Positions 49,131-57,121 of a stretch of DNA of 64,000 bases are shown here, in pieces. Every line of letters starts with the position of its first letter. The first letter of the stretch is position 1. This stretch comes from Streptomyces sp. CG4 (GTDB taxonomy: Bacteria > Actinomycetota > Actinomycetes > Streptomycetales > Streptomycetaceae). The DNA lies in the NCBI RefSeq assembly GCF_041080655.1, contig NZ_CP163525.1, positions 310,001 to 374,000 on the forward strand. Direction: 5' to 3'. Made by a program: the position numbers and the translations under genes. Below the pieces are notes generated by a model. That model did no database searches, had not been told where the DNA came from, and was given only the letters and a program-made list of their open reading frames with translations.

Positions 49131-49382
49131 TCAGCTCGCGGTGGTGTGCAGCATGCTCTGCACGGTGTCCCACAGCACGCCGGCGGTGCGGAAGGTGTCC
49201 ATGGTCAGCGCGCTGTCCCGGAAGCGGACCTGGTAGGCCTCCTCCAGCGTGCCGAGCAGCTGGACCGTGGCGAGCGAGTCCAGGCCGAGGTCCTTCAGTT
49301 CGGCGTCCGGGGTCAGCTGCTCCTGGGGGCCGAGGAACGGCACGAAGGGGCGGAGTATCTGTTCGAACTGGTCGTCCCACAT
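49131..49382 (-). CDS. Free-standing acyl carrier protein, VinL-type
   Basis: An 83-residue ACP with the phosphopantetheine serine Ser36 in LKDLGLDSLATV. It lies between the acyltransferase and the alanine ligase, so it is the expected carrier of the 3-methylaspartyl, aminoisobutyryl and alanyl-aminoisobutyryl intermediates. A GGAGG-like site precedes the ATG at 49382. Confidence 0.92.
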   Translation of the reverse strand: MWDDQFEQILRPFVPFLGPQEQLTPDAELKDLGLDSLATVQLLGTLEEAYQVRFRDSALTMDTFRTAGVLWDTVQSMLHTTAS

Positions 49383-49406
49383 GGGAGCCTCCAACGAGTC
49401 GGGTGG

Positions 49407-50342
49407 TCAGGCGGCGCGCGAACGGCGCCGGGGGGTCATCGCCAGCCGCGGCGGTGCGGCGACGACGTCGAAGTTCCGGGTCGCGCAGGGAACCCGGCCG
49501 AAGAGGCTGTCCGGCCCGGCCACGCACAGCCGGCGGGCGCCGGCGTCCTTGAGGGCGGTGGTGACGCTCGGCCAGTTCATCGGGTGGTCGAAGCCGTCGA
49601 GGAGCATGGTGCGCAGCTCCTCGCCGGTGTGCAGCAGCCTGCCGTCCTGGTCGGCGACGACGGGCAGCTTGGGGTCGGCGAAGGTGTAGCGGGAGACCAC
49701 GTCGCGCTCGGCCTTCTCGCGCAGCGAGCGGAACGCCGAGGCGTGCATGGGCGGGCGCATGGTGTACAGCGGCAGGCTGCCGATGGCGCGGAGCCGCTCC
49801 TCGAACCACGCCACGCGGTGCTCGGACAGGGAGATCATGTAGAAGCCGTCGTCGATGTGGCAGGAGATCTCGTGCCACTCCCCCGCCTCGTCCAACTCGG
49901 CGAGGATCGCGTCGAGGCCGTCGCGCGGGGCGCGCACGAAGGACAGCGTGACGATGTCCTTGTGCTCCTCGGCGAAGTACTCCTCCAGGCAGCGGGCGAT
50001 GTCGGCGGTCAGGCGCACCGCGTCGGGCAGCTCCAGGGCGCCGGTGTAGGCGAGCGCCGCCTTCTCGCCGAAGCTGGGCCCGGCGACGATGTCGGGCTCC
50101 ACGCCGAGGTGGTCGCGGGCCCAGTGGGCGCAGGCCAGGCAGTTGACGAGGAAGGCCACCTGGGCGGCTTCCGAATAGTCGCCCGGGGAGGTCCGGAAGG
50201 CGTCCACGAGCGAGTGGCCGAGCGCCTCGTCGGCGACGGCGACCAGGTCCCGGGCGTAGGGGCTGGCCACCATGAACCGGCCCACCTCGGCGAACGGGAC
50301 GGGGCCCATGCCGGGGAAGACGAGAGCGGTGTCGTGTGCCAT
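49407..50342 (-). CDS. Discrete acyltransferase, VinK-type
   Basis: A 311-residue malonyltransferase-fold enzyme. The nucleophile is Ser90 in GPSFGEKAA and the N-terminal FPGMGP block is typical of the fold. VinK transfers the dipeptidyl (alanyl-aminoisobutyryl) group from the free ACP to the loading ACP of the first PKS, and PKS1 here begins with such an ACP and no loading AT, so the role fits. The usual HAFH/YASH malonyl-CoA signatures are absent, as expected for an enzyme using ACP-bound substrate. The gene ends 24 bp before the ACP start. Confidence 0.9.
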   Translation of the reverse strand: MAHDTALVFPGMGPVPFAEVGRFMVASPYARDLVAVADEALGHSLVDAFRTSPGDYSEAAQVAFLVNCLACAHWARDHLGVEPDIVAGPSFGEKAALAYTGALELPDAVRLTADIARCLEEYFAEEHKDIVTLSFVRAPRDGLDAILAELDEAGEWHEISCHIDDGFYMISLSEHRVAWFEERLRAIGSLPLYTMRPPMHASAFRSLREKAERDVVSRYTFADPKLPVVADQDGRLLHTGEELRTMLLDGFDHPMNWPSVTTALKDAGARRLCVAGPDSLFGRVPCATRNFDVVAAPPRLAMTPRRRSRAA

Positions 50343-50439
50343 GGCGGGATCCCCGCCCCCTTTCACAGGTTCACGGACTTTCGAGCGTCACGGGCTCAGG
50401 TGCCGTCACGGGCTCTTGGCCGCCACCGGCCCTTTGGCG

Positions 50440-51336
50440 TCACAGGCTCTTGAGGAAGTCGGTCAGCACCGCGAAGAACCGTTCCGGTTCCTCCAGGTGC
50501 GGAAGATGGCTCGACTCCTCGAAGATCTCCCAGCGCGCGCCGGGGATGTGGTCCTGGAACGGCTGGACGACCGCCGGCGTGGCCTCGTCGTGGCGGCCGC
50601 TGATCAGCAGCGTCGGGGTGCTGATCCGGTGCAGTTCACCGACGATCGACCAGTCCTTGAGGGAACCGATGACATGGAACTCGTTGGGCCCGTTCATCGC
50701 GTAGTAGACGGTCGGATCGTTGTAGATCTCCATGAAGGAGGACAGGAAGTCCCGGGGCCAGGGCGACACCCGGCACACATGACGGTCGTAGAAGACCCGC
50801 ATCGCGGCCAGGTAGTCCGGGCTGTCGTAGGTGCCGTCCGTCTCGTGCCGGCGCAGGGTCCGCTCCACGTCCGGCGGCAGTTCGGCCCGCAGTCGCGCCA
50901 TCTCCCGCAGCCAGATCGGGTACGAGGCGGGCGCGTTGGCGATGACCAGCCCGCGCAGACCGGCCGGGGCGGTCATGGCGTGCCGGGCGCACAGGGGGCC
51001 GCCCCAGGACTGGCCGAACAGTACATAGTCGTCCGCGATACCCAACTGCCCGACCAGATTGGCCAGTTCGCGCTCGAACAGGTCGACGGTCCAGAACTCG
51101 GCCCCCTTGTCGGGCAGATGAGTCGAACCGCCGTTGCCCAGTTGGTCGTAGTGGACTACGGGCCAGCCGTCCTCGGCGAGCCGGGCCAAGGGCAGCAGGT
51201 AGTCGTGGGTGCTGCCGGGCCCGCCGTGCACCGTGACGACCGTCGGCCGTCCCGCGCCGAGTTCACCGGTCACGCGGTACCAGGTCCGGTACTCCCCGAA
51301 GGGCACGGTTCCCTTCGTGCTGGGATCCGGAGACAC
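50440..51336 (-). CDS. Proline iminopeptidase-like amidohydrolase, VinJ-type
   Basis: A 298-residue alpha/beta-hydrolase of peptidase family S33. Oxyanion motif HGGPG is at 37-41, nucleophile Ser110 in GQSWGG, acid Asp in SGRHDEAT and His in ESSHLPHL. VinJ removes the N-terminal alanine cap from the mature polyketide chain, freeing the amine for lactam formation. The enzyme is the first gene of the starter-unit operon. The GTG at 51336 is used because AGAGGT lies eight bases upstream; the longer frame has no family similarity. The boxed promoter lies about 130 bp upstream. Confidence 0.9.
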   Translation of the reverse strand: MSPDPSTKGTVPFGEYRTWYRVTGELGAGRPTVVTVHGGPGSTHDYLLPLARLAEDGWPVVHYDQLGNGGSTHLPDKGAEFWTVDLFERELANLVGQLGIADDYVLFGQSWGGPLCARHAMTAPAGLRGLVIANAPASYPIWLREMARLRAELPPDVERTLRRHETDGTYDSPDYLAAMRVFYDRHVCRVSPWPRDFLSSFMEIYNDPTVYYAMNGPNEFHVIGSLKDWSIVGELHRISTPTLLISGRHDEATPAVVQPFQDHIPGARWEIFEESSHLPHLEEPERFFAVLTDFLKSL

Positions 51337-51467
51337 GCTGATCACCTCTGCTCGGCTGCGGGACGCGGCGGCGGCCGGGGCAAGGGCGCCGGCCGGGACC
51401 CGGCGAGCCGGAGCGGCGGGCGATCCATGCCTCTGCCGTCCGTTGCATCTGCCGTGGTCCGCAGCCG

Positions 51468-51512
51468 ACGCTAATCGCCGCCGCCCCGCCACCAGACCCC
51501 TAACCGCCCCTA
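51468..51512 (-). promoter_or_regulatory. Boxed promoter of the starter-unit operon
   Basis: On the minus strand TAGGGG (51512-51507), four bases, TAGGGG (51502-51497), 23 bases, then TAGCGT (51473-51468) as -10. The paired boxes sit where a -35 would be, typical for an activator-dependent promoter. The operon start is about 130 bp downstream. Confidence 0.7.
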
Positions 51513-51634
51513 GGCGGCATCGAGGGCGAACAGGGGTCGCCGCGGACTCCGTACAGCGCCGCCGGGGCTGGTCGGCGTGCTCCCCGGCGGCGGCAGGCAG
51601 ACACAGAAGTCCCCCCCTTGTACGGCAGGAGTGC

Positions 51635-51680
51635 TAGGGGCGTCTAGGGGTTGGGGCCCCGGGGCGCGGCTGCCTAGCGT
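51635..51680 (+). promoter_or_regulatory. Boxed promoter of the P450 operon
   Basis: TAGGGG at 51635-51640, four bases, TAGGGG at 51645-51650, 24 bases, then TAGCGT at 51675-51680 as -10. It points toward the first P450 and mirrors the promoter on the other strand 120 bp away in the same 434-bp spacer. Confidence 0.7.
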
Positions 51681-51770
51681 GCGAGACACGGCCGACCGCG
51701 CCGCACCGGTGCCGCGCCCGGACCCCGCTCCGCCGCCGGCGCTTCTCGTTCCCTCCCGTGCGAAGAGGAC

Positions 51771-53006
51771 ATGATGACTGCACCTGCCGAACCGGCCGAC
51801 GAGGCCGCGCCGCCGGAGTTCCCGATGCGGCGGGCCTGTCCCTTCAGCCCGCCGGCCGCCTACGCCGAGCTGCGCGAGACCGAGCCGGTCTCCCGGGCGC
51901 AGCTGAAGGTCAACGGCAAGCGCACCTGGCTGATCACCCGGCACGACCTGTACAAGAAGCTCCTGGGTGACGACCGGGTCAGCGCGAACCTGAAACTGCC
52001 CGGGTATCCCCTGCAGGTGCCGGTGCCGGAGGAGACGCTGCAGTCGGTGCCGCTGACCTTCCTCTCCATGGACCCGCCGGACCACACGGTGCAACGCCGC
52101 ATGCTGGCACCCGAGTTCAGCGTGCGTCGGATGCGTGAGCTGCGCGAGCGGGTGCAGCAGATCGTGGACCAGCAGATCGACCAGATGCTCGCCAAGGGCG
52201 CGGACGGCCCGGTCGATCTGGTCACCGCGCTCGCGCTGCCAGTGCCGTCGTTCGTCATCTGCGAACTGCTCGGTGTCCCCTACGAGGACCACGGCCGGTT
52301 CGAGGAGTGGGCGTGGGCCATCATGAACCACGACATCAGCGACGAGGACCGGGGCCGCGCGCACTACGAGCTGGACGCGTACGTGGACGGGCTGGTCACC
52401 GCCAAGGAGAGCGCCCCAGGCGACGACATGATCAGCCGGCTGATCGAGTTCAACCGGCACGCGCCCGCGGTGGAGCACTCCGACATCGTCAGCATGTCCA
52501 AGCTGATGCTGGTGACCGGGCACGAGACCACCGCCAACATGATCGCGCTGGGTGTGCTGGCCCTGCTGGAGCACCCCGAGCAGCTCGCCGCCGTCCGCGA
52601 GGAGCCGGAGCTGATGCCGAAGGCGGTGGAGGAGCTGCTGCGCTTCTTCTCCATCTCCGACGCGGGCACCGCACGGGTCGCCCTGGAGGACATCGAGCTG
52701 GGCGGGGTCACCATCCGGGCCGGCGAGGGCATCCTGCCGCTGAACAACGCGGCCAACCACGACGAGCGGGTCTTCCCGGACCCCGACCGCCTCGATGTGC
52801 GCCGCGAGGCCCGCAGCCATCTGGCGTTCGGCTACGGCGTCCACCAGTGCATCGGCCAGAACCTGGCGCGCATGGAGCTGGACGTCGTCTACACGACGCT
52901 GCTGCGGCGTATCCCGACGCTGCGCCTGGCCGCCCCGGTCGAGGAGCTGCGGTTCAAGGACGACGCCATCGTCTACGGCCTGTACGAGCTGCCCGTCACC
53001 TGGTGA
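51771..53006 (+). CDS. Cytochrome P450 (first of tandem pair)
   Basis: A 411-residue soluble bacterial P450, probably CYP105/107-like. The I-helix is GHETTAN, the K-helix ExxR is in EELLRFF and the heme loop is FGYGVHQCIG with Cys360. It needs a ferredoxin, and one is encoded downstream. The start follows GAAGAGGAC; the second Met is equally possible. The protein resembles the next gene along its whole length, including FPMRR(A/T)CPFS at the start and ELPVTW at the end, with identical length, so the pair arose by duplication. The likely role is oxidation of the polyketide product. Confidence 0.92.
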   Translation: MMTAPAEPADEAAPPEFPMRRACPFSPPAAYAELRETEPVSRAQLKVNGKRTWLITRHDLYKKLLGDDRVSANLKLPGYPLQVPVPEETLQSVPLTFLSMDPPDHTVQRRMLAPEFSVRRMRELRERVQQIVDQQIDQMLAKGADGPVDLVTALALPVPSFVICELLGVPYEDHGRFEEWAWAIMNHDISDEDRGRAHYELDAYVDGLVTAKESAPGDDMISRLIEFNRHAPAVEHSDIVSMSKLMLVTGHETTANMIALGVLALLEHPEQLAAVREEPELMPKAVEELLRFFSISDAGTARVALEDIELGGVTIRAGEGILPLNNAANHDERVFPDPDRLDVRREARSHLAFGYGVHQCIGQNLARMELDVVYTTLLRRIPTLRLAAPVEELRFKDDAIVYGLYELPVTW

Positions 53007-53050
53007 CGGACCTCCCCACACCCACCCCGTTCCGTCACCGAAAGGCAGCC

Positions 53051-54286
53051 ATGACCCAGTCCGCCGACGCCGCGCCCGAGGCGGGGTCGCCGCTTCCGCA
53101 GTTCCCGATGCGACGCACCTGTCCGTTCAGCGAGCCGCGCGAGTACGCGCAGATGCGTAGCGACCGCCCTGTCTCGCGCGCCGCGCTGAAGGTGAACGGG
53201 AAGCCGACCTGGCTGGTCACCCGGCACGAGGACGTCCGGCAGGTGCTGGGCGACGGCCGGGTGAGCTCCAATCTGAAACTGCCGGGCTATCCGCACCAGT
53301 TCCACATCCCCGAGGAGATGCTGGCGCAGGTCCGGCTGATGCTGCTGTCCATGGACCCGCCGGAGCACACCGCGCAACGGCGCATGCTCATACCGGAGTT
53401 CACGGCACGGCGAGTGAAGGAGATGCGGCCGCGGATCCAGGAGATCGTCGACGAGCGTGTCGACGCGATGCTGGCCGCGGGCGGCCCGGTCGACCTGGTC
53501 ACCGCGCTCGCGCTGCCGCTTCCCTCGCTGGTGATCTGCGAGCTGCTCGGTGTGCCGTACGAGGACCACGCCCAGTTCGAGGAGTGGTCGGCGGCGATGA
53601 TGAACCACGATCTGAGCCCGGCGGAGTACGGGGCCGCGGTGCAGGCCCTGGACGCGTACCTCGACAAGCTCGTCACCCTCAAGGAGAACGAACCGGGCGA
53701 CGACCTCATCAGCCGCTTCCTGGAGAAGAACCGCACCGAGCAGGTCGCCGACCATGTCGACGTGGTGACGATGGCGCGGCTGATGCTGGTCGGCGGCCAC
53801 GAGACGACGGCCAACATGATCGCTCTCGGGGTGCTGGCCCTGCTGCAACACCCCGAGCAGCTGGCCGAGTTGCGGGCGGACCCCGGGCTTCTCCCCAACG
53901 CCATCGAGGAACTGCTCCGCGTCTTCTCCATCTCCGACTCCGGCACGGCGCGGGTCGCGGTGGAGGACATCGAGGTAGGCGACGTCACGATCCGCGCCGG
54001 TGAGGGCATCCTCGCCCTGAACAACGCCGCCAACCACGACGAGTCCGTCTTCCCGGACCCGGGCACCCTCGACATCCACCGCAAGGAGGCGCGCAGCCAC
54101 CTCGCCTTCGGCTACGGCATCCACCAGTGCATCGGCGCCAACCTCGCCCGGGTGGAGCTGGAGGCGGTCTACGGCACGCTGCTGCGCCGCATCCCCGGCC
54201 TGCGCCTCGCGGCCGACCCGGACGAGCTGCGCTTCAAGGACGACGCCATGGTCTACGGCGTCTACGAGCTTCCCGTCACCTGGTGA
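53051..54286 (+). CDS. Cytochrome P450 (second of tandem pair)
   Basis: A 411-residue P450 with GHETTAN in the I-helix, EELLRVF for ExxR and FGYGIHQCIG with Cys360. The gene follows its twin after 44 bp with GAAAGG before the ATG and is followed 26 bp later by the ferredoxin gene. Differences concentrate in the substrate-recognition parts, such as residues 75-90 and the stretch AAMMNHDLSPAEYGAAV, so the two enzymes may act at different positions or successively. No sequence clue decides the substrate. Confidence 0.92.
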   Translation: MTQSADAAPEAGSPLPQFPMRRTCPFSEPREYAQMRSDRPVSRAALKVNGKPTWLVTRHEDVRQVLGDGRVSSNLKLPGYPHQFHIPEEMLAQVRLMLLSMDPPEHTAQRRMLIPEFTARRVKEMRPRIQEIVDERVDAMLAAGGPVDLVTALALPLPSLVICELLGVPYEDHAQFEEWSAAMMNHDLSPAEYGAAVQALDAYLDKLVTLKENEPGDDLISRFLEKNRTEQVADHVDVVTMARLMLVGGHETTANMIALGVLALLQHPEQLAELRADPGLLPNAIEELLRVFSISDSGTARVAVEDIEVGDVTIRAGEGILALNNAANHDESVFPDPGTLDIHRKEARSHLAFGYGIHQCIGANLARVELEAVYGTLLRRIPGLRLAADPDELRFKDDAMVYGVYELPVTW

Positions 54287-54312
54287 CGGCCGATCCGATC
54301 GGAGTCTCCCTC

Positions 54313-54504
54313 ATGCGTGTCACCACGGAACGCGACCGGTGCGTGGGTTCCGGCCAGTGCGCCATGCTCAGCCCGGAGGTGTTCGACCAGGACGACGACG
54401 GTCTCGTGGTCGTCCTGCGCGAGGAGCCAGGCGACGGCCTGCGCGCGGGAGTTCTGCAGGCGGCCGATCTGTGCCCCTCGCGCTCCATCCGAGTCGACGG
54501 CTGA
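54313..54504 (+). CDS. 3Fe-4S-type ferredoxin for P450
   Basis: A 63-residue ferredoxin with three cluster cysteines: Cys10, Cys16 and Cys54 in CPSRSI, the pattern of the 3Fe-4S ferredoxins next to Streptomyces P450 genes. It should pass electrons to the two P450s; no reductase gene is present in the window, so a housekeeping reductase is presumed. It is in the P450 operon, six bases before the next start. Confidence 0.92.
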   Translation: MRVTTERDRCVGSGQCAMLSPEVFDQDDDGLVVVLREEPGDGLRAGVLQAADLCPSRSIRVDG

Positions 54505-54510
54505 AGAGCC

Positions 54511-55134
54511 GTGCCGGACAGGCTGCGCTCCCCCACGACGTACCCCGGCCGGCGCTCGTGGCCCGTGCGCCGGGACTCCGGCTTCGCCGGGTACGCCGGC
54601 TTCGGTACGGCGAAGGAGTCCAACGCCCGCTACCGCCGGCTGATCGCCCACGGCGCCACCACCCTGTCCATCGTCTTCGACCTGCCCACCCGGCTGGGCC
54701 GCGACTCCGACGCACCCCTCGCGCGCGGTCACGTCGGCAGAGCCGGTGTGGCCGTCGACTCCCTCGACGACATGCGGGTGCTGTTCGACGGCATCCCGCT
54801 GGCCGAGGTCACGCCATCGATGAGGATCGGCGCCCCTGCCGCCCTCCTCCTGCTGCTGTACCAGCTGGTGGCGGAGGAGCGCGGGATCCCCGCCGACCGG
54901 CTCACGGGCACGATCCAGAACGACGTGCCCGACGGGTGCGTCACGCGAGGGATGTCTGTCTTCCCGCCCGGCGTCTCGCTACGCCTGACCGCCAACGCCT
55001 TCACGTACTGCGAGACCGAGATCCCCCGGTGGAACACCGTCTCGCTCTCCAGGCGCTGCATGGTCGGGGCAGGCGCCTGCCGGGCACAAGAGAGCGCCGA
55101 ACACGGCGGTTCACCTCCGCTCGAGCGGAGGTGA
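54511..55134 (+). pseudogene. Truncated acyl-CoA mutase (methylmalonyl-CoA mutase-like) large subunit
   Basis: A GTG-started frame of 207 residues matching the N-terminal barrel of methylmalonyl-CoA/isobutyryl-CoA-type mutases: AGYAGFGTAKESNARYR, LSIVFDLPTRLG, VAVDSLDDMRVLFDGIPL, RLTGTIQNDV, and PRWNTVSLS. Full-length subunits are over 500 residues; similarity ends at AGACRAQESAEHGG and the frame then hits a TGA inside a 32-bp palindrome. The gene has therefore lost its last two-thirds and cannot make a working mutase. It starts six bases after the ferredoxin, so it once belonged to the P450 operon and may have supplied methylmalonyl-CoA or an acyl-CoA. Confidence 0.85.
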
Positions 55135-55138
55135 ACCG
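55107..55138. repeat. 32-bp perfect palindrome at the mutase break point
   Basis: The half CGGTTCACCTCCGCTC is followed directly by its complement. The palindrome contains the premature stop of the mutase remnant, and its right half recurs 61 bp further on. It marks a rearrangement junction and would also fold into a very strong hairpin. Confidence 0.9.
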
Positions 55139-55203
55139 GGCAGTAGGCGAAGCTCGATGTTGGGTCGCTTCTGGGCTCCGCGCGAGCGGAGGTGAATCGG
55201 CAC
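55111..55203. CRISPR. Possible two-repeat remnant of a type I-E-like CRISPR array
   Basis: Two copies of a 24-base core (CTCCGC, four bases, GCGGAGGTGAA, then CCG or TCG) begin at 55115 and 55176, 61 bp apart with 22 of 24 bases equal. A 28-base repeat plus a 33-base spacer gives exactly that period, and the stem-loop-stem layout resembles actinomycete type I-E repeats. There are no cas genes and only two units, so this is tentative. Confidence 0.4.
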
Positions 55204-55367
55204 CTGTTCCAGCCCGGAGCGTCACCCCATGTGATGGACGGGGCAGCCCGGAGGGGAAGCGATGGCGATCCCCGCTCGTCGGCTCCTGTGTCGGGTGAAG
55301 AGGCGAAGAGTTGTGTCACGTGACGGCACGGGCAATCTCGCGCACGCCTTGGGACGACAGGTTGGGT

Positions 55368-56000
55368 TCAGGGGGGCGTGAGGGCGTCGAGCCGGGCGGC
55401 GAGGTCGGGGTGGGTGGTGGCCAGGTGAGGGCGGGTGGCGTTGAGGGGGCGGATGAGCTCGGCGGGGTCGTCGTGGGCGAGGGCTTCGTGGAGCTGGCTG
55501 AGCGGGTTGCGGGCCGCGGTGGGCAGGTCGGTGAGGGCGGTGATCTGGCCGGCGATGCGGCGCAGGTCGGCCGCGTTGCGGCGGGCCCAGGTGGCGGTGG
55601 TGCGTGCGGCAGCGCGGCGTTCGCGGGTGGCCTGGACGCGCTGTTCGCCGGTGGTTCCTGCGGGGCCGGGGCGGCCGCGCAGGTAGCGGCGCTCGGCGGC
55701 CTGGCGGCTGGCGACGCCCAGGGGGTGGGCGAGGTCGGCCCAGCTGGCACCCGCGTGGCGGGCGGTTTCGATCAGGCCGGTCTCCCATCCGGCGAGCTGC
55801 TCACGCACCTGCCGCAGCAGCATAAGAGAGGCCAGGGCCTGCTCCGCGCCGACGTCGTGCGTCTGGGCAGTGCCGGGGACCTCGTGCCGGGCGGCCTGCA
55901 GGGCGTCGTCTATGGCGTGCAGGGCTGCCGCAGCGGCGAGGAACGACGCCGGGCTTGCGGCGTCGGCGCTGGACGATACCGGCTGGTCGGCCGGGGTCAT
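55368..56000 (-). CDS. rheA: RheA-like repressor of hsp18
   Basis: A 210-residue protein of the group annotated as hsp18 transcriptional regulators. RheA of Streptomyces albus is a temperature-sensing repressor of the small heat-shock gene hsp18. The middle has a helix-turn-helix-like segment (ETARHAGASWADLAHPLGVASRQAAERRYLRG, residues about 75-110), flanked by long helices. It is divergent from hsp18 with two inverted repeats between. The ATG at 56000 has GGGAGG upstream. The identification rests on gene arrangement plus a perfect copy of the published RheA operator. Confidence 0.8.
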   Translation of the reverse strand: MTPADQPVSSSADAASPASFLAAAAALHAIDDALQAARHEVPGTAQTHDVGAEQALASLMLLRQVREQLAGWETGLIETARHAGASWADLAHPLGVASRQAAERRYLRGRPGPAGTTGEQRVQATRERRAAARTTATWARRNAADLRRIAGQITALTDLPTAARNPLSQLHEALAHDDPAELIRPLNATRPHLATTHPDLAARLDALTPP

Positions 56001-56017
56001 GGGCACCTCCCTCAGGT

Positions 56018-56036
56018 AGTCATCCTTTGGACGACA
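56018..56036. promoter_or_regulatory. Second, degenerate RheA-type operator
   Basis: AGTCATC-N5-GACGACA matches the TGTCATC-N5-GATGACA consensus at 12 of 14 positions, 26 bp from the perfect copy and next to the rheA start. It may serve autoregulation. Confidence 0.5.
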
Positions 56037-56043
56037 CCATGTT

Positions 56044-56062
56044 TGTCATCCATCAGATGACA
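56044..56062. promoter_or_regulatory. RheA operator
   Basis: TGTCATC-N5-GATGACA, identical to the inverted repeat reported for RheA control of hsp18, centred about 76 bp before the hsp18 start in the divergent spacer. Confidence 0.85.
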
Positions 56063-56128
56063 TGTTACAACGGTGTCAGTGAAGCGCATTGGCAGCAACT
56101 GCCCAAACCTGCTGGAGGTGTTTTCACG

Positions 56129-56560
56129 ATGTTGATGCGCACTGACCCCTTCCGTGAGCTGGACCGGCTGGCGCAGCAGCTGCTGGGCCCGGGCACCTGG
56201 TCCCGGCCGTCTCCGATGCCGATGGACGCCTACCGCGAGGGCGACGAGTACGTGGTGGCCTTCGACATCCCCGGCGTCACCGCCGACGCGATCGACATCG
56301 ACGTCGAGCGGAACATGCTCACCGTCAAGGCCGAGCGCCGGCCCGTGGCGAAGGCCGACGACGTGCAGATGGAACTGTCCGAGCGACCGCTGGGCGTCTT
56401 CTCCCGCCAGATCGTGCTCGCCGACACCCTCGACACCGAGCGCATCCAGGCCGACTACGACGCAGGCGTGCTCACCCTGCGCATCCCGATCACCGAGCGC
56501 GCCAAGCCCCGCAAGATCTCCATCGGCGTCGGCTCCGGCCGCAAGGAGATCTCCGGCTGA
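56129..56560 (+). CDS. hsp18: Hsp18 small heat-shock protein (Hsp20 family)
   Basis: A 143-residue alpha-crystallin-type chaperone that holds unfolding proteins in oligomers. The core domain spans residues about 35-125: YREGDEYVVAFDIPGV, the strand block ERNMLTVKAERR, and the conserved AxGVLT motif as YDAGVLTLRIP. The C-terminal tail is short and basic. A GGAGG site precedes the ATG. The gene is heat-induced in relatives through release of RheA, and the perfect RheA operator upstream supports this here. Confidence 0.92.
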   Translation: MLMRTDPFRELDRLAQQLLGPGTWSRPSPMPMDAYREGDEYVVAFDIPGVTADAIDIDVERNMLTVKAERRPVAKADDVQMELSERPLGVFSRQIVLADTLDTERIQADYDAGVLTLRIPITERAKPRKISIGVGSGRKEISG

Positions 56561-56661
56561 CACCGGCCGGACGGGTACGGAGGACGGGCACCCGATCTCC
56601 CCCTCACCCCGCCCTCCGCACCTCCGTGGGCAGTTTCGAAGAACAAGGGGCGGCGGCCGAG

Positions 56662-57057
56662 ATGACTCTGCGACACGAGGCGTTCCTCGACCATGTGAAG
56701 GAACGCGGCGAGTACAACACTGTGGAGGAAGCCGAGCGCGCGGCCCGCGTGGTGCTTGCCCTGCTCGGCGCGCACCTGGTCGGCGAAGTCCGCGCCCAGC
56801 TCGCGGCACGCCTGCCGGAGGACTTCGCCCTGATCCTCCTCAACCCGCTGCAGAGCGCCGAACCGCTGCCCCCGGAGCGGTTCGTCCGGGCGACCGCAGC
56901 CTGGATCGAAGGTGCCACCGAACACACCGCGACCTGGGACGTCAGCGCCGTACTGTCCACGGTCGCCGACACAGCCGGAGACGACCTGCTGGGTCAGATG
57001 CTGCTCCAGCTCCCCGCCGGTTACGACCTTCTCTTCGGCCGCCCCCAGCCCACCTGA
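56662..57057 (+). CDS. DUF2267 family protein (first)
   Basis: A 131-residue mainly helical protein of the DUF2267 family: MTLRHEAFLDHVKERGEY at the start, then EEAERAARVVLALLGAHLVGEVRAQLAARLPEDFA, and the closing block QLPAGYDLLFGR. Function is unknown; such genes often sit with stress genes in Streptomyces, as here after hsp18. The ATG at 56662 is chosen since similarity starts there. Confidence 0.75.
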   Translation: MTLRHEAFLDHVKERGEYNTVEEAERAARVVLALLGAHLVGEVRAQLAARLPEDFALILLNPLQSAEPLPPERFVRATAAWIEGATEHTATWDVSAVLSTVADTAGDDLLGQMLLQLPAGYDLLFGRPQPT

Positions 57058-57121
57058 CCAGCATTTCGGTGCCCCACACCGGCATCATCGCACCCTGATT
57101 CCACGAAAGGCATGCACCGCA

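Noticed and set aside
55230..55262. A third CRISPR-like repeat after 55203
   Set aside because: Only 11 of 14 bases of the right half match and the period is 62, not 61; the left half does not match.
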